The translations under genes and the position numbers were made by a program. Below the pieces are notes generated by a model that worked only from the letters and a program-made list of their open reading frames with translations, was not told where the DNA came from and ran no database searches. DNA of 64,000 bases from Paraburkholderia aromaticivorans (GTDB taxonomy: Bacteria > Pseudomonadota > Gammaproteobacteria > Burkholderiales > Burkholderiaceae): the NCBI RefSeq assembly GCF_012689525.1, contig NZ_CP051516.1:3348001-3412000 (forward strand). Direction: 5' to 3'. This document shows, piece after piece, positions 15,896 through 27,016 of the stretch (its first letter is position 1; the number at the start of each line of letters is the position of its first letter).

Positions 15896-16600
15896 TTAAC
15901 TGAGTGCTTCGCGTTCGAGCGCGTCACGCGACTTGTGCCGCACGTCCGTACCCTTCACGATGTAAATGATGAATTCGGCGATGTTCTTCGCGTGGTCGCC
16001 GATCCGCTCGATCGCCTTGGCGATAAAGAGGAAGTCGAGGCCCACCGAGATCGAACGCGGATCTTCGGTCATGTACGAAATCAGCTTGCGCACGAAGGCG
16101 CGGAATTCTTCGTCGATCGCTTTATCGTCGCGCACGATCTGCGCGGCGGCGACCGTATCGAGGCGCGCGAACGCGTCCAGCGCGCGGCGCAGAATCGACA
16201 CCGCCATTTCGCCGGACAACTTGATTTCGGCGATATTGATGGTGCGCGAGGCACCGTCTTCCATCAAACGCTTGGTGCGCTTGGCGATTTTTTCGGCTTC
16301 GTCGCCGGCGCGCTCGAGATTCGTGATGGTCTTCGAAATCGCGATCAGCAGACGCAGATCACGCGCGGCCGGCTGACGGCGCGCGATGATGTTGCTGCAC
16401 TCTTCGTCGATTTCCACTTCCATCTTGTTCAGACGATCTTCCGCGACGATCACCTGTTCGGCGATGTCGAGATCGAATTCGTTGAGCGCTCGCATGGCGT
16501 TGACGATCTGCGATTCGACCAGGCCGCCCATTTCGAGCACCTTGGAGGAAACCAGATTCAGGTCGGCGTCGAACTGGCTGGACAGGTGTTTATCGGACAT
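15896..16600 (-). CDS. phoU: Phosphate transport regulator PhoU
   Basis: This 234-residue all-helical protein has two PhoU repeats, each with E/D-rich metal-binding motifs (EVEIDEECSNIIARRQP and DKAIDEEFRAFVRKL). The end RIGDHAKNIAEFIIYIVKG is typical. PhoU links the Pst transporter to PhoR and keeps PhoB off when phosphate is plentiful. The ATG at 16600 (MSDKHLSSQFDADL) has GGGAG 7 nt ahead. It sits 28 bp after pstB. Confidence 0.95.
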   Translation of the reverse strand: MSDKHLSSQFDADLNLVSSKVLEMGGLVESQIVNAMRALNEFDLDIAEQVIVAEDRLNKMEVEIDEECSNIIARRQPAARDLRLLIAISKTITNLERAGDEAEKIAKRTKRLMEDGASRTINIAEIKLSGEMAVSILRRALDAFARLDTVAAAQIVRDDKAIDEEFRAFVRKLISYMTEDPRSISVGLDFLFIAKAIERIGDHAKNIAEFIIYIVKGTDVRHKSRDALEREALS

Positions 16601-16628
16601 GTCGTACTCCCTTGTTTTGCTCGGCGTG

Positions 16629-17477
16629 TTAACCGAAGCGGCCAGTGATGTAGTCCTCGGTTTCCTTGCGGACCGGCTTGATGAAGATCTTTTCGGTGTC
16701 GCCGAATTCAATCAACTCGCCGAGGTACATATAGGCAGTGTAGTCCGAACAGCGGGCCGCCTGTTGCATGTTGTGCGTGACGATCACCACCGTGTAGTCG
16801 CTCTTCAATTCGGCGATCAGCTCTTCGATACGGCCCGTCGAAATCGGGTCCAACGCCGAGCACGGCTCGTCGAGCAGGAGCACTTCCGGACGGATCGCAA
16901 TGCCGCGCGCAATGCACAGACGCTGCTGCTGACCGCCCGACAAACCGTAGCCGCTCTGGCCGAGCTTGTCCTTCACTTCGTTCCACAGCGCGGCTTTGGT
17001 CAGCGCCCATTCGACGCGGTCGTCCATCTCCGAGCGCGGCAGCGTTTCGAACATCTTCACGCCGAACGCGATGTTGTCGTAGATCGACATCGGAAACGGC
17101 GTCGGCTTCTGGAACACCATGCCGATCCGCGCGCGCAGCAGCGAGATATCGCGCTTGGAGGTCAACAGGTTTTCGCCGTCCATCAGGATTTCACCTTCGG
17201 CGCGTTGCTCCGGATAGAGCGCGTACATCTTGTTCAGCGTACGCAGCAGCGTGGACTTTCCGCAACCCGACGGGCCGATGAACGCGGTCACCTTGCCTTC
17301 GGGAATCTGCAGGTTGATGTTCTTCAGCGCGTGATACTTGCCGTAGAAGAAGTTCAGATCGTTGATCTCGATCTTCGGGCGCGACGGCGCCTGCGACTGG
17401 CCGCTCTGGGCGGGATCGAAACCGGCGGGCGCAGTGGGACGCGCGATCGGATTGAGTTGAGTTTCTGCCATATTCAT
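16629..17477 (-). CDS. pstB: Phosphate ABC transporter ATP-binding protein PstB
   Basis: This 282-residue ATPase energises phosphate import through PstCA. It has Walker [10 protein letters not shown], a Q-loop in [16 protein letters not shown] (the PTPFPMSI stretch is diagnostic for PstB), signature [13 protein letters not shown], Walker [13 protein letters not shown] and switch His VTHNM. The ATG at 17477 has GGAG 9 nt upstream; a second ATG at 17471 is possible. The first 35 residues are a non-conserved Pro/Ala-rich extension. The frame stays open into pstA, but that part is not coding. Confidence 0.96.
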   Translation of the reverse strand: MNMAETQLNPIARPTAPAGFDPAQSGQSQAPSRPKIEINDLNFFYGKYHALKNINLQIPEGKVTAFIGPSGCGKSTLLRTLNKMYALYPEQRAEGEILMDGENLLTSKRDISLLRARIGMVFQKPTPFPMSIYDNIAFGVKMFETLPRSEMDDRVEWALTKAALWNEVKDKLGQSGYGLSGGQQQRLCIARGIAIRPEVLLLDEPCSALDPISTGRIEELIAELKSDYTVVIVTHNMQQAARCSDYTAYMYLGELIEFGDTEKIFIKPVRKETEDYITGRFG

Positions 17478-17494
17478 CGGATTACACTCCGCCC

Positions 17495-18391
17495 TTACTT
17501 GTTCGAGAAGATCGTGCGCGCGAGGATGTTCAGTCCCAGCACCGCGAGCGTGATCAGGAAGACGCCGGCCCACGCGAGCGATTGCCACTGCGCGAACGGG
17601 CTCATCGCAAACTTGTAGATCGTGACCGGCAGGTTCGCGACCGGCTGGCCCATGTCCATCGAGAAGAACTGATTCGACAGCGCCGTGAAGAGCAGCGGTG
17701 CGGTTTCGCCTGCGATACGCGCCACGCCGAGCAACACGCCGGTGACGATACCCGCGATGGAAGCCTTCAGCGTGATCGACAGCACCATCTTCCACTTCGG
17801 CGTGCCGAGTGCGAAAGCCGCTTCACGCAGTGCGTTCGGCACCAGTTTCAGCATGTTTTCCGTGGTGCGGATCACGATCGGAATCTGCAGCAAGGCGAGC
17901 GCGAATACGCCGGCCCAGCCGCTGAAGTGGCCCATCTTCGCCACGACCAGCGCGTAGACGAACAGGCCGACCACGATCGAAGGCGCTGACAGCAGAATGT
18001 CGTTGATGAAACGCGTGAGGCTCGCGAGCCAGCCCTTCTGGCCGTATTCGGCGAGATAGACGCCGGCCAGAATACCGATCGGCGTGCCGACAAAAGTCGC
18101 GAGTCCGACTAGCATCAGACTGCCGACGATCGCGTTGGCCAGACCGCCGCCATCGGTGTTCGGCGGCGGCGTCGATTGCGTGAACATCTCGATCGACAGG
18201 CCGCCGATACCCAGACGCAAGGTCGTGTACAGAATCCAGATCAGCCACAGCAGACCGAACGCCATCGCGGCGAGCGACATGGTCAGCGCGAGCGCGTTCT
18301 TCATGCGGCGGCGGCCTTGCAGACGCACACGCATCGCTTCGAGCGCGACGGCGTCGTTCGAACCCGGCATATTCAAAGTGGGCTGGCTCAT
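17495..18391 (-). CDS. pstA: Phosphate ABC transporter permease PstA
   Basis: This 298-residue inner-membrane permease has six predicted helices and an MetI-type permease domain from about residue 75 to 290, with the coupling-loop motif [19 protein letters not shown]. It forms the channel with PstC. Its start overlaps the pstC stop by 4 bp (ATGA), indicating translational coupling. Confidence 0.95.
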   Translation of the reverse strand: MSQPTLNMPGSNDAVALEAMRVRLQGRRRMKNALALTMSLAAMAFGLLWLIWILYTTLRLGIGGLSIEMFTQSTPPPNTDGGGLANAIVGSLMLVGLATFVGTPIGILAGVYLAEYGQKGWLASLTRFINDILLSAPSIVVGLFVYALVVAKMGHFSGWAGVFALALLQIPIVIRTTENMLKLVPNALREAAFALGTPKWKMVLSITLKASIAGIVTGVLLGVARIAGETAPLLFTALSNQFFSMDMGQPVANLPVTIYKFAMSPFAQWQSLAWAGVFLITLAVLGLNILARTIFSNK

Positions 18392-19389
18392 TTCGCGCCC
18401 TCCCCTTTTTCGAGGCGAAGCAGCATGATCTTGGAGATCGCCAGCACGATGAAAGTAATCACGAACAGGATGAGACCGAGTTCCATCAGCGCCGACGTAT
18501 GCAGGCCCGGATCCGCTTCGGCGAATTCGTTGGCGAGCGCTGACGTAATGCTATTGCCCGGCGAAAAGAGCGAGACGTTATCCAGCAGATTGGTGTTGCC
18601 GATCACGAAGGTGACAGCCATCGTCTCGCCGAGCGCACGGCCCAGACCCAGCATCACGCCGCCGATCACGCCGCTCTTGGTGAAGGGCAGCACGATCTTC
18701 CACATCACTTCCCACGTCGTGCAGCCGATGCCGTATGCCGACTCCTTCAGCAGAACCGGCGTGACTTCGAACACGTCGCGCATCACCGAGGCGATGTACG
18801 GAATGATCATGATCGCAAGTATGACGCCGGCGCACAGAATGCCGATGCCGATCGGCGCACCCTGAAACAGCGCCCCGATGACCGGAATGCCGCCGAGCAC
18901 CGCGCCGAGCGGCTTTTCGAAGTACGTCGCGAAGATCGGCGCGAACACCAGCAGACCCCACATGCCGTACACGATCGACGGAATCGCGGCGAGCAGTTCG
19001 ATCGCGATGCCGAGCGGACGGCGCAGCCACGCGGGCGCGAGTTCCGTCAGGAAAAGCGCGATGCCGAAGCTGACGGGCACCGCGATGATGAGTGCAATGA
19101 TCGACGTGGCGATCGTGCCGTAGATCGGCACCAGGGCGCCGAATTGCTTGCTGGGTGGATCCCAGTCGGCGGTCCACAGGAAGCTGAGACCGAATTGCTT
19201 GATCGACGGCATGGACGCGACGACCAGCGACACGATGATGCCGCCGAGCAGCAACAGGGTAATGATGGCGGCGAGCCGCGCGAGACCGCCGAAGATCACG
19301 TCGCCGGCGCGGCTGGGCGCTTTCTGCTGCGACGCGCTGCCGGGCGGGGTCGACCTGCTCGCGCCGGACGCTAATTGGATATCGGACAT
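18388..19389 (-). CDS. pstC: Phosphate ABC transporter permease PstC
   Basis: This 333-residue inner-membrane permease partners PstA. After a polar N-terminus of about 30 residues there are six hydrophobic segments and the MetI-type loop [20 protein letters not shown]. The ATG at 19389 (MSDIQLASG) fits family length; the frame is open a few codons upstream without a better site. It is 148 bp downstream of pstS, with a strong hairpin in the gap. Confidence 0.94.
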   Translation of the reverse strand: MSDIQLASGASRSTPPGSASQQKAPSRAGDVIFGGLARLAAIITLLLLGGIIVSLVVASMPSIKQFGLSFLWTADWDPPSKQFGALVPIYGTIATSIIALIIAVPVSFGIALFLTELAPAWLRRPLGIAIELLAAIPSIVYGMWGLLVFAPIFATYFEKPLGAVLGGIPVIGALFQGAPIGIGILCAGVILAIMIIPYIASVMRDVFEVTPVLLKESAYGIGCTTWEVMWKIVLPFTKSGVIGGVMLGLGRALGETMAVTFVIGNTNLLDNVSLFSPGNSITSALANEFAEADPGLHTSALMELGLILFVITFIVLAISKIMLLRLEKGEGAK

Positions 19390-19464
19390 GAGAGCCTGAT
19401 GGACCTGTTTCCAGTTGCCGTATGACACGTGTCGTGCGGCCGGTAATGCCGGGGTTTAAAGCCA

Positions 19465-19492
19465 TTGGCCGTCCTCGCATGAGGACGGCCAA
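19465..19492 (-). promoter_or_regulatory. Intercistronic hairpin between pstS and pstC
   Basis: A perfect 12-bp stem (19465-19476 with 19481-19492) and a 4-nt loop lie in the gap after pstS. Read on the minus strand no T run follows, so it does not look like an ordinary terminator. Such structures can block 3'-end decay of the upstream message and explain why the binding protein is made in larger amounts than the permeases. Confidence 0.65.
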
Positions 19493-19537
19493 CGTGTTAC
19501 GTACTGCGGATGCCGAGCGTTTCGTTTATTGCTCCAC

Positions 19538-20569
19538 TTACTCGGCGATTGCCTTGCCCGAAGCGTCCTTCACTTTCGACTTCCACTGCGTGCGGATTTC
19601 CGACACGACCGAATCCGGCAGCGAGATGTAGTCCAGATCGTTTGCGGCTTGCGTGCCGTTCTTGAACGCCCAGTCGAAGAACTTCAGCGTTTCGCTGCCT
19701 TGCGGCGCCTTCTCTTGCGTGGTGTGAACCAGCACGAACGTCGCGCCGACGATCGGCCATGCGTTCTTGCCCGGCTCGTTCGTCAGGATCTGATAGAACG
19801 ACTTCGACCAGTCCGCGCCGGCTGCCGCTGCCTTGAAGGTGTCCGACTTCGGCTCGACCACCGTGCCCGACGAGTTCTTCAGCGCGACATACGTCATGTG
19901 GTTCTGCTTCGCGTACGCCCATTCCACGTAGCCGATTGCGCCCGGCAGACGTTGCACGAAGGCTGCGACGCCGTCGTTGCCCTTGCCGCCCGTGCCCGTC
20001 GGCCAGGCGACCGTCGAACCCTCACCGACCTTCGCCTTCCAGTCCGCGTTGACCTTCGACAGATAGTTCGTCCAGATGAAGCTGGTGCCCGAACCATCGG
20101 CGCGGCGAACCACGGCGATGTCGGTATCCGGCAGCTTGACCTTCGGATTCAGCGCAACGATCGCCGGATCGTTCCACTTCTTGATCTTGCCCAGGTAGAT
20201 GTCGCCGAGCACTTCGCCCGACAGCGTCAGTTCAGCCGGCTTCACGCCCGGCACGTTGACGACCGGCACCACGCCGCCGACCACCGTCGGGAACTGGAAC
20301 AGGCCTTCCTTGGCGAGTTCGTCGTCCTTCAGCGGAGCGTCCGAACCGGCGAAGTCGACGGTCTTCGCGACGATCTGCTTCACGCCGCCCGACGAACCGA
20401 TGCCTTGATAGTTAACCTTGCCGCCGCCGGACTTCTGATACGAGTCGGCCCACTTCGTGTAAATCGGTGCTGCGAAGGTGCTGCCCGCGCCGGTGATGTC
20501 TGCGGCTTGCGCTGCGATCGCGAAAAGCGCGCCAGCGACGCCAGCGAACACGGTTTGCATCAATTTCAT
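19538..20569 (-). CDS. pstS: Periplasmic phosphate-binding protein PstS
   Basis: This 343-residue protein has a clear signal peptide ([22 protein letters not shown], cleaved near AQAAD). The mature protein starts with [17 protein letters not shown] and contains phosphate-contact motifs of the family: [16 protein letters not shown] and [11 protein letters not shown]. It captures phosphate in the periplasm for PstCAB. The ATG at 20569 has GGAGG 4 nt before it. It is the first gene of the operon and lies behind tandem PHO boxes. Confidence 0.96.
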   Translation of the reverse strand: MKLMQTVFAGVAGALFAIAAQAADITGAGSTFAAPIYTKWADSYQKSGGGKVNYQGIGSSGGVKQIVAKTVDFAGSDAPLKDDELAKEGLFQFPTVVGGVVPVVNVPGVKPAELTLSGEVLGDIYLGKIKKWNDPAIVALNPKVKLPDTDIAVVRRADGSGTSFIWTNYLSKVNADWKAKVGEGSTVAWPTGTGGKGNDGVAAFVQRLPGAIGYVEWAYAKQNHMTYVALKNSSGTVVEPKSDTFKAAAAGADWSKSFYQILTNEPGKNAWPIVGATFVLVHTTQEKAPQGSETLKFFDWAFKNGTQAANDLDYISLPDSVVSEIRTQWKSKVKDASGKAIAE

Positions 20570-20635
20570 GAGACCTCCAAAGGTGTGAGCGGTGTGAGCG
20601 AGTAACACGAACACCGCGAAGCTTAGGGTCTCTTT

Positions 20636-20674
20636 GTGACAGTAACGTGACTTAACGTGAAACGGATGTGACAG
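20636..20674 (-). promoter_or_regulatory. Tandem PHO boxes before pstS
   Basis: Read on the minus strand, CTGTCAC-ATCC-GTTTCAC (starting at 20674) is followed by AAGTCAC-GTTA-CTGTCAC ending at 20636. This gives four PhoB half-sites at 10-11-bp spacing, about 67 bp before the pstS start. Placement matches the classical pstS promoter of other proteobacteria. Confidence 0.8.
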
Positions 20675-21055
20675 TGGGGTTACAGACTTGAAAGGCGTTT
20701 GAACGGAGAAATCGCCGGTTTCGCGAAGTTCGGAGCGTCGCTCTACAGATTAGGCGAAAAAGATAGGCGCGAACGTTTGCGGGTGCGTGTTCGGGGCAAG
20801 AGATGTGGCGCGGGTGGTGCGGCAATGGGCCGCGGGTGGGATGGTGGCTGGCGTCTGGCTGAGGGTTCGGCGCCGTGCCTTTTGGGTGGCTAGCCGTCGG
20901 AATTAACGACGCGCGACACCTGGGAGCGGCACATGGCGAATGATGAATGACGCGCTGCGTTTGGAGCGTGGCGGTTGCGAGTGCCGAATTGCACATTGCC
21001 GGCGGCGGAACGATATGGCTATCGTCCCGCCGTGCTGCGCCGCAAGACTCGTGGC
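20675..21055. other. Gap between the pst promoter and glmM
   Basis: No gene is supported here. A minus-strand open frame across 20996-20652 is rich in Pro, Arg and His, overlaps the PHO boxes and has no ribosome binding site. No obvious glmM terminator hairpin with a T run is visible. Confidence 0.4.
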
Positions 21056-22414
21056 TTACGCCGTAGCCTCTTTCACAGCGTCGGCAATCGATTCCGCATG
21101 ATGAAGCGCGTCGGCGACATTTTCCGCTTCCACCATCACGCGCAGCACCGGCTCGGTGCCGGACGCGCGAATCAGCACGCGGCCGCGGCCGTTCAGCGCG
21201 CTCTCGGCCTTGGCGATGGCGCGGCGGATCACGTCGCTGCTCTTCCAGTCCGCGTCGGGCTTCATGCGCACGTTGATCAGCTTCTGCGGGAACAGTGTGA
21301 CGCCGTCGAGCAGGTCGGCGAGCGTTTTATCGCTGCGCTTCATGGCCGCCAGCACCAGTAACGCGGAGACAATGCCGTCGCCCGTGGAATGGCGGTCGAG
21401 CGAAAGAATATGGCCGGAGCCCTCGGCTCCGAGTTGCCAGCCGTGTTCGCGCAACTGCTCGAGCACGTAGCGGTCGCCGACCGCCGCGCGGACGAACTTC
21501 ACGCCGGCTTCCTGCAGCGCCACTTCCACCGCCATGTTCGTCATCAAGGTGCCGACTGCGCCGTCCACCTTGCCGTCGGTCGCGACACGATCCTTGACCA
21601 GGATGTACAGCAGTTCGTCGCCGTTATACAGGCGCCCTGCGGCGTCGACCACCTGCAGACGGTCGGCGTCGCCATCGAGCGCGATGCCCAGATCCGCATG
21701 ATTCGCGCGCACGGCACGCACCAGCGCATCCGGTGCGGTCGCGCCGACACCGTCGTTGATGTTGAAGCCGTTCGGCGCGACGCCAATCGGAATTACTTCG
21801 GCGCCGAGTTCGTGGAATACGTGCGGCGCGACGTCATACGCGGCGCCGTGTGCGCAGTCGACCACCAGCTTCAGGCCATGCAGATCGAACGCCGCCGGGA
21901 ACGTGCTCTTGCAGAACTCGATGTAGCGGCCTGCCGCGTCGTCGAGACGCCGCGCCTTGCCGAGTTGCTCGGATGCCGCGCAGGCGAGCGGCAGATTGAG
22001 TTGCTCCTCGATCTGCGCTTCCACTTCGTCAGGCAACTTGTTGCCGTCGGCGGAGAAAAATTTGATGCCGTTGTCGTAGTACGGGTTATGCGATGCACTG
22101 ATGACCACGCCTGCGGCGAGCCGCAACGCACGCGTCAGGTAGGCGATGCCGGGAGTCGGCATCGGGCCGGCCAGCATCACATCCACACCCGCCGCGGAGA
22201 AACCCGACTCGAGCGCGGCTTCGAGCATGTAGCCCGACACCCGCGTGTCTTTACCGATCAACACGGTTGGCCGAGTGCCCGTTTTGGCCCACCGGTCCGC
22301 GCCTGCCAACACCTTGCCGGCCGCATAGCCGAGCCGCAATACAAACTCCGGCGTGATAGGTCCTTCGCCGACTTTGCCCCGAATGCCGTCCGTTCCGAAA
22401 TAACGACGTGCCAT
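21056..22414 (-). CDS. glmM: Phosphoglucosamine mutase
   Basis: This 452-residue cytoplasmic enzyme converts glucosamine-6-phosphate to glucosamine-1-phosphate on the way to UDP-GlcNAc for murein and LPS. It begins [11 protein letters not shown], has the phospho-serine loop [17 protein letters not shown], the metal-binding loop [13 protein letters not shown], the sugar loop GAEGSGH, and the phosphate-binding end [14 protein letters not shown]. The ATG at 22414 has GAGGA 9 nt ahead. It follows folP by 28 bp, as in the E. coli ftsH-folP-glmM order. Confidence 0.96.
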   Translation of the reverse strand: MARRYFGTDGIRGKVGEGPITPEFVLRLGYAAGKVLAGADRWAKTGTRPTVLIGKDTRVSGYMLEAALESGFSAAGVDVMLAGPMPTPGIAYLTRALRLAAGVVISASHNPYYDNGIKFFSADGNKLPDEVEAQIEEQLNLPLACAASEQLGKARRLDDAAGRYIEFCKSTFPAAFDLHGLKLVVDCAHGAAYDVAPHVFHELGAEVIPIGVAPNGFNINDGVGATAPDALVRAVRANHADLGIALDGDADRLQVVDAAGRLYNGDELLYILVKDRVATDGKVDGAVGTLMTNMAVEVALQEAGVKFVRAAVGDRYVLEQLREHGWQLGAEGSGHILSLDRHSTGDGIVSALLVLAAMKRSDKTLADLLDGVTLFPQKLINVRMKPDADWKSSDVIRRAIAKAESALNGRGRVLIRASGTEPVLRVMVEAENVADALHHAESIADAVKEATA

Positions 22415-22442
22415 GTTTAATCTTCCTCTTTGGCTTGTGGGT

Positions 22443-23342
22443 TCAACCGCGCGCGCGGCTGTGCTTCGCCGCATCGCGCATGGCTGCCCATACTTTCAAT
22501 GCATCTACTGTTTGCGCGACGTCGTGCACGCGCAGAATCGCAGCGCCCCGTTCAGCGGCGCACACCGCCGCCGCAATGCTGCCCGCGACGCGTTCCGGCG
22601 CCGGGCGTCCCACCACCGCGCCGACCATCGACTTGCGCGACATGCCGGCAAGAATGGGATACGGCGGCTCAGCTCGCGGCGCCGTATCCGGCAGGTGCGC
22701 GAGCAGCGTGTAATTATGCTCGACTACGGTCTTGCCGAAGCCGAAACCTGGATCCACGCTGATACGAGCACGCGCAATGCCCGCCTGCTTGAGTGCCGCG
22801 ACACGCTCCTCGAGAAAATCGCGAACTTCGCTCACCACATCATCATAGACAGGCTCACCGAGCTGCATGGTCTGCGGCTCGCCGAGCATGTGCATGACAC
22901 ACAGGCCGCATTCACTGTTGCGCACCGCGTCGATTGCGCCAGGCATCCGGAAGCCCCAGATGTCGTTGATGAGATCGGCGCCGGCGGCCAACGTGTGGCG
23001 CATCACTTCGGGCTTGTAAGTGTCGATCGACAAGGGCACATTCGCGCCGCGCAGTTGCTCGACGAGCGGGATCACCCGCTCCAGCTCTTCGTCGAGCGGC
23101 ACCGGCGGCGCGCCCGGACGCGTCGACTCGCCACCGATATCGATGATGTCCGCGCCGTCGAGCATCATACGCTCGGCCTGGCGCAACGCATCGCCGCGCA
23201 TCGTGTAGTTGCCGCCGTCGGAAAAAGAATCGGGAGTGACATTCAGAATGCCCATGACCAACGGGCGTTCGAAGGTCAGCTTGAAGCGGCCGCACTGCAG
23301 CGGCTCGGGAATAGGCAGAAAAGGGAATTCGACTTTCGACAC
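22443..23342 (-). CDS. folP: Dihydropteroate synthase
   Basis: This protein of about 299 residues joins p-aminobenzoate to dihydropterin pyrophosphate in folate synthesis and is the sulfonamide target. Motifs are [16 protein letters not shown] near the N-terminus, [33 protein letters not shown] and the end [15 protein letters not shown]. The start is uncertain: a GTG at 23342 gives a sensible length; a TTG at 23375 sits directly against the T run of the preceding hairpin and is unlikely. No good ribosome binding site is visible for either. Confidence 0.92.
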   Translation of the reverse strand: MSKVEFPFLPIPEPLQCGRFKLTFERPLVMGILNVTPDSFSDGGNYTMRGDALRQAERMMLDGADIIDIGGESTRPGAPPVPLDEELERVIPLVEQLRGANVPLSIDTYKPEVMRHTLAAGADLINDIWGFRMPGAIDAVRNSECGLCVMHMLGEPQTMQLGEPVYDDVVSEVRDFLEERVAALKQAGIARARISVDPGFGFGKTVVEHNYTLLAHLPDTAPRAEPPYPILAGMSRKSMVGAVVGRPAPERVAGSIAAAVCAAERGAAILRVHDVAQTVDALKVWAAMRDAAKHSRARG

Positions 23343-23375
23343 GTGGTGGTGCTTTACGCAAACGGATAAATGCAA

Positions 23376-23404
23376 AACGGGCCGGTGTGAAACACACCGG
23401 CCCG
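23376..23404 (-). terminator. Hairpin with T run between ftsH and folP
   Basis: A perfect 12-bp stem, 23378-23389 with 23393-23404, closed by an AAA loop, is followed on the minus strand by TTTT. It would stop or attenuate transcription coming out of ftsH just before folP. Confidence 0.75.
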
Positions 23405-23424
23405 CACTTTCTACTGGTCGCCTA

Positions 23425-25314
23425 TCAGGCCGGCGCCGTTGCGCTGCCCGGCTTGACCTCGGTGCCCGGGCTGCCGCCCGACGAGGCGTCGGTTGCCGAC
23501 GGCGTGGAGGTCTTCGGCGAACGCGGCGGACGGCCTGCCATGATGTCGTTGATCTGATCGGCGTCGATCGTTTCCCACTCCATCAGCGCGGCGGTCATCG
23601 CTTCGACCTTGTCGCGGTTCTCGTCCAGCAGACGCTTCGCGAGGTTGTACTGCTCGTCCAGCACGCGGCGGATTTCGGCGTCGACCTTCTGCTGCGTCGC
23701 TTCCGAAATGGTGCGCGTGAAGCCGCGGCCAAACGGCGTGGCGTCGTTTTCGTCGTCGACGTAGACCATCGGTCCGAGTGCATCCGTCATGCCGAAGCGA
23801 GCCACCATGGCACGCGCCGTTTGCGTCGCCTTGTTGAAATCGTCCGACGCGCCGGTGCTGAGCAGGTTCAGGAACAGCTCTTCCGCGACGCGGCCGCCAA
23901 ACAGGATCGCGAGACGATCCAGCAGGTAGTCTTTCGAATACGTTTCGTTGTCATGCTCCGGCAGCTGCCACGTTACGCCCAGCGCGCGGCCACGCGGAAT
24001 GATCGTGACCTTGTGCACCGGATCGGCCTTCGGCAACAGCTTGGCGATCACCGCATGGCCCGACTCGTGGTACGCCGTGGCGCGCTTCGATTCTTCGCGG
24101 ATCACGGCCGACTTGCGCTCCGGACCCATGAAGATCTTGTCCTTCGCGTCTTCGAAGTCGTTCATTTCGACGATGCGTTTGCCACGGCGAGCTGCAAACA
24201 AAGCCGCTTCGTTCACCAGGTTCGCGAGGTCGGCGCCCGAGAAGCCCGGCGTGCCGCGTGCGATCACCGCTGCATCGACGTCATTCGAAATCGGCACCTT
24301 GCGCAGGTGAACCTTCATGATGTGCTCACGGCCGCGAATATCCGGCAGACCGACATACACCTGACGGTCGAAACGGCCCGGACGCAGAAGCGCCTTGTCG
24401 AGCACGTCCGAACGGTTCGTTGCAGCGATCACGATCACGCCCGAGTTCGCTTCGAAGCCGTCCATCTCGACCAGCATCTGATTCAACGTCTGTTCGCGTT
24501 CGTCGTTACCGCCGCCCATGCCGGCGCCGCGATGACGGCCGACCGCGTCGATTTCGTCGATGAACACGATGCACGGTGCGTGCTTCTTGGCCTGCTCGAA
24601 CATGTCGCGCACACGAGCCGCGCCGACACCGACGAACATTTCGACGAAGTCCGAACCCGAGATGCTGAAGAACGGCACTTTCGCTTCGCCGGCGATGGCG
24701 CGCGCAAGCAACGTCTTACCGGTCCCCGGCGGGCCAACCAGCAGCACGCCGCGCGGAATGCGGCCACCCAGCTTCTGAAATTTCTGCGGATCGCGCAGGA
24801 AATCGACCAGTTCGGAGACTTCTTCCTTGGCTTCGTCGCAACCGGCGACGTCGGTGAAATTGATTGCGTTGTTGTTTTCGTCGATCAGACGTGCACGGGA
24901 TTTACCGAACGAGAACGCACCGCCTTTCCCGCCCCCCTGCATCTGTCGCATCATGTAGAACCAGAAACCGATGATCAGGATCGTCGGCCCGAGGTAGTAC
25001 AGCGCGGACACCAGCGCGTTGGGTTCGTCATCAGCCTTGCCGCTCACCTGAACGCCATACTTCATCAGATCGCCGACCATCCAGATGTCGCCGGGCGACA
25101 CGATCTGGTACTTCTGGCCGTCTGCTGGAGTGACCGTGAGGTTCCGCCCCTGGACAATGACGTTCTTGACTTTGCCGTTCTTCGCGTCGTCCATGAACTG
25201 CGAATAGGAAACGCCTTCCTGGACACGGGGCTTGTCGAACTGCTTGAACACCGTAAACAGCACCAGTGCGATAACCAGCCACACTGCTGCTTTCGAAAAC
25301 ATATTGTTGTTCAA
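23425..25314 (-). CDS. ftsH: ATP-dependent zinc metalloprotease FtsH
   Basis: This 629-residue membrane protease degrades misfolded membrane proteins and short-lived regulators such as LpxC and sigma-32. It has two membrane helices (residues about 8-25 and 100-120) flanking a small periplasmic domain, an AAA+ module (Walker A GPPGTGKT, Walker [15 protein letters not shown] ending RPGRFDR), the pore motif [10 protein letters not shown] and the zinc site HESGH. The TTG at 25314 has GGAG 8 nt ahead; an ATG at 25302 is the alternative. It follows rlmE, as in many proteobacteria. Confidence 0.97.
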   Translation of the reverse strand: MNNNMFSKAAVWLVIALVLFTVFKQFDKPRVQEGVSYSQFMDDAKNGKVKNVIVQGRNLTVTPADGQKYQIVSPGDIWMVGDLMKYGVQVSGKADDEPNALVSALYYLGPTILIIGFWFYMMRQMQGGGKGGAFSFGKSRARLIDENNNAINFTDVAGCDEAKEEVSELVDFLRDPQKFQKLGGRIPRGVLLVGPPGTGKTLLARAIAGEAKVPFFSISGSDFVEMFVGVGAARVRDMFEQAKKHAPCIVFIDEIDAVGRHRGAGMGGGNDEREQTLNQMLVEMDGFEANSGVIVIAATNRSDVLDKALLRPGRFDRQVYVGLPDIRGREHIMKVHLRKVPISNDVDAAVIARGTPGFSGADLANLVNEAALFAARRGKRIVEMNDFEDAKDKIFMGPERKSAVIREESKRATAYHESGHAVIAKLLPKADPVHKVTIIPRGRALGVTWQLPEHDNETYSKDYLLDRLAILFGGRVAEELFLNLLSTGASDDFNKATQTARAMVARFGMTDALGPMVYVDDENDATPFGRGFTRTISEATQQKVDAEIRRVLDEQYNLAKRLLDENRDKVEAMTAALMEWETIDADQINDIMAGRPPRSPKTSTPSATDASSGGSPGTEVKPGSATAPA

Positions 25315-25502
25315 AGCACCACTCCTTCACTTAGACGGGCGCCTACATTTGCCTTGCGGCACCACGAAAGCATTCTAATCCAGTCCGCAGACCCCTGCCA
25401 TAAGGTTTCACTACCACAGAAATAGGACAGCGGGCCATTCCAGTACCCATTTCCAAGGCCATGATCGCATTATCGGCAGATGCGGAACCGTCCTGCAGCG
25501 TC

Positions 25503-26165
25503 CTATGCGGGCCGCTTGAGATGCTTACCCAAAATAAACGTTTCTGACGACTTGTCCCGCGAGGCTTTCGGCTTGCGGGCCGCCACCACCTTAAACTGAT
25601 GCTTGAACTTTTCGACAATCTGGCTGTAACCGCTGCCGTGAAAGCATTTGACTAAAAGGGCACCATCCTGTTTCAGGTGATTTTGTGAGAATTCCAGCGC
25701 GAGATCGCACAGATGCTCGATTCGCGCGGCATCCGCCACCGCCACTCCCGACAGGTTGGGCGCCATATCCGAAATTACAAGATCAACCTGGCGTTCGCCG
25801 ACCAATTCTGCCAGTTGACTCAGCACGGTGTCTTCGCGGAAGTCACCCTGAATGAAAGTGACGTCGGCAATCGGCTCCATCGGGAGCATATCCAGCGCGA
25901 TGATCGTGCCGTCGATGCCACCTTCGCGCTCGGCGTCGCGCTGCGAACCCTTGGCAAGCTTATTACGCGCGTACTGGCTCCAGCTGCCCGGCACCGACCC
26001 GAGGTCGACGATCACCTGGCCGGGACGGATCAGCTTGTCCTGTTCGTCGATTTCCTTGAGCTTGTAGGCTGCGCGGGCACGATAGCCCTCCCGCTGCGCC
26101 ATTTTTACGTACGGGTCGTTGATGTGATCATGCAACCACGCCGTGTTGAATTTGTTTTTTGCCAT
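25503..26165 (-). CDS. rlmE: 23S rRNA 2'-O-ribose methyltransferase RlmE (FtsJ)
   Basis: This 220-residue SAM-dependent enzyme methylates U2552 in the 23S rRNA A-loop. The start [21 protein letters not shown] is typical. The SAM motif is [16 protein letters not shown], and the K-D-K-E tetrad can be placed at [31 protein letters not shown] and SSETFILG. It is 188 bp upstream of ftsH and divergent from yhbY. Confidence 0.95.
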   Translation of the reverse strand: MAKNKFNTAWLHDHINDPYVKMAQREGYRARAAYKLKEIDEQDKLIRPGQVIVDLGSVPGSWSQYARNKLAKGSQRDAEREGGIDGTIIALDMLPMEPIADVTFIQGDFREDTVLSQLAELVGERQVDLVISDMAPNLSGVAVADAARIEHLCDLALEFSQNHLKQDGALLVKCFHGSGYSQIVEKFKHQFKVVAARKPKASRDKSSETFILGKHLKRPA

Positions 26166-26348
26166 TAAGCGTTGAACTCTTGCTGCGTTATGACACGCTT
26201 TAGGGGATAATACGCGGTTAATTCGCGCGGACGCCGCCAAAACTGGCAGTCATCCGCGATTCTGTTGTTCTGACGCGCCGCCCTGCGCGATTGGCCGAAT
26301 CTCTCGGAAATGCAGGTGCCGCCATTTTAGTCGAGTCTCCCACTTTCC

Positions 26349-26876
26349 ATGCCCGCCCTCAAAGTCTCTTCCGACCAACGCGCCGAGTTGCGCTCCCAGG
26401 CACATGCGCTCAAACCGGTCGTGCTCGTCGGCGCCGAAGGCTTGACCGACGCTGTGCTCACCGAGATCAAGGTCCACCTTGGTGCTCATCAACTCATCAA
26501 AATCCGCGTGTTCGGCGACGAACGCGAAGAGCGCATCGCGATCTATGAAGACGTCTGCGACAAGCTGAACGCCGCGCCGATCCAGCATATCGGCAAGCTG
26601 CTGGTGATCTGGAAGCCGGAAGTTGCACAACCGGCGGTGAAGACCAAACGCGGCGCCCTGCCGAGCGCCCGCGAAGCCGCGGTGGAAGCCAAACCGGGCA
26701 AGGGCCGCGCGCCGCGCGTCGTGACGGTCGTGAAGCCCAGCGAAATCCCGATGCGCAAACCCAAGGCCAAAGCCGTTGTGGTGCGCGGCAATGAACGCGT
26801 GACGCAAGGCGGCAACATCAAGCGCGCCAAGAAGCGCCAGACCAGCGCGAAGCGCTCGCATCAGTCGTCGAAATAA
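26349..26876 (+). CDS. yhbY: YhbY/CRM-domain RNA-binding protein with basic tail
   Basis: The first 95 residues form a CRM domain (RAELRSQAHALKPVVLVGAEGLTDAVLTEI and the GxxR-like loop FGDEREERIAIYED), known to bind pre-50S ribosomes. The remaining roughly 80 residues are an Ala/Lys/Arg-rich extension (KPGKGRAPR, RKPKAKAVVV, KRAKKRQTSAKRS) absent from the 97-residue E. coli protein, so extra RNA contact is likely. It is divergent from rlmE, a conserved arrangement. Confidence 0.9.
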   Translation: MPALKVSSDQRAELRSQAHALKPVVLVGAEGLTDAVLTEIKVHLGAHQLIKIRVFGDEREERIAIYEDVCDKLNAAPIQHIGKLLVIWKPEVAQPAVKTKRGALPSAREAAVEAKPGKGRAPRVVTVVKPSEIPMRKPKAKAVVVRGNERVTQGGNIKRAKKRQTSAKRSHQSSK

Positions 26877-27016
26877 GCGAATGATGAGAGGTGCGGGCGG
26901 CGTCCGCACCTTGACATGGGCTGCGTGATCAAGACCTCAAAGCTCAACATTGCCCCGCAAGCTCGCCGCGCCAGTTTGCACGCCCAAGCGCCGCGAAGCA
27001 GCTTCAGTGGCTTGTC

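Noticed and set aside
20652..20996. Minus-strand frame before pstS
   Set aside because: Overlaps the PHO boxes, Pro/Arg/His-rich, no ribosome binding site.
23209..25425. 738-codon open frame antisense to ftsH
   Set aside because: Shadow of ftsH, no recognisable protein.
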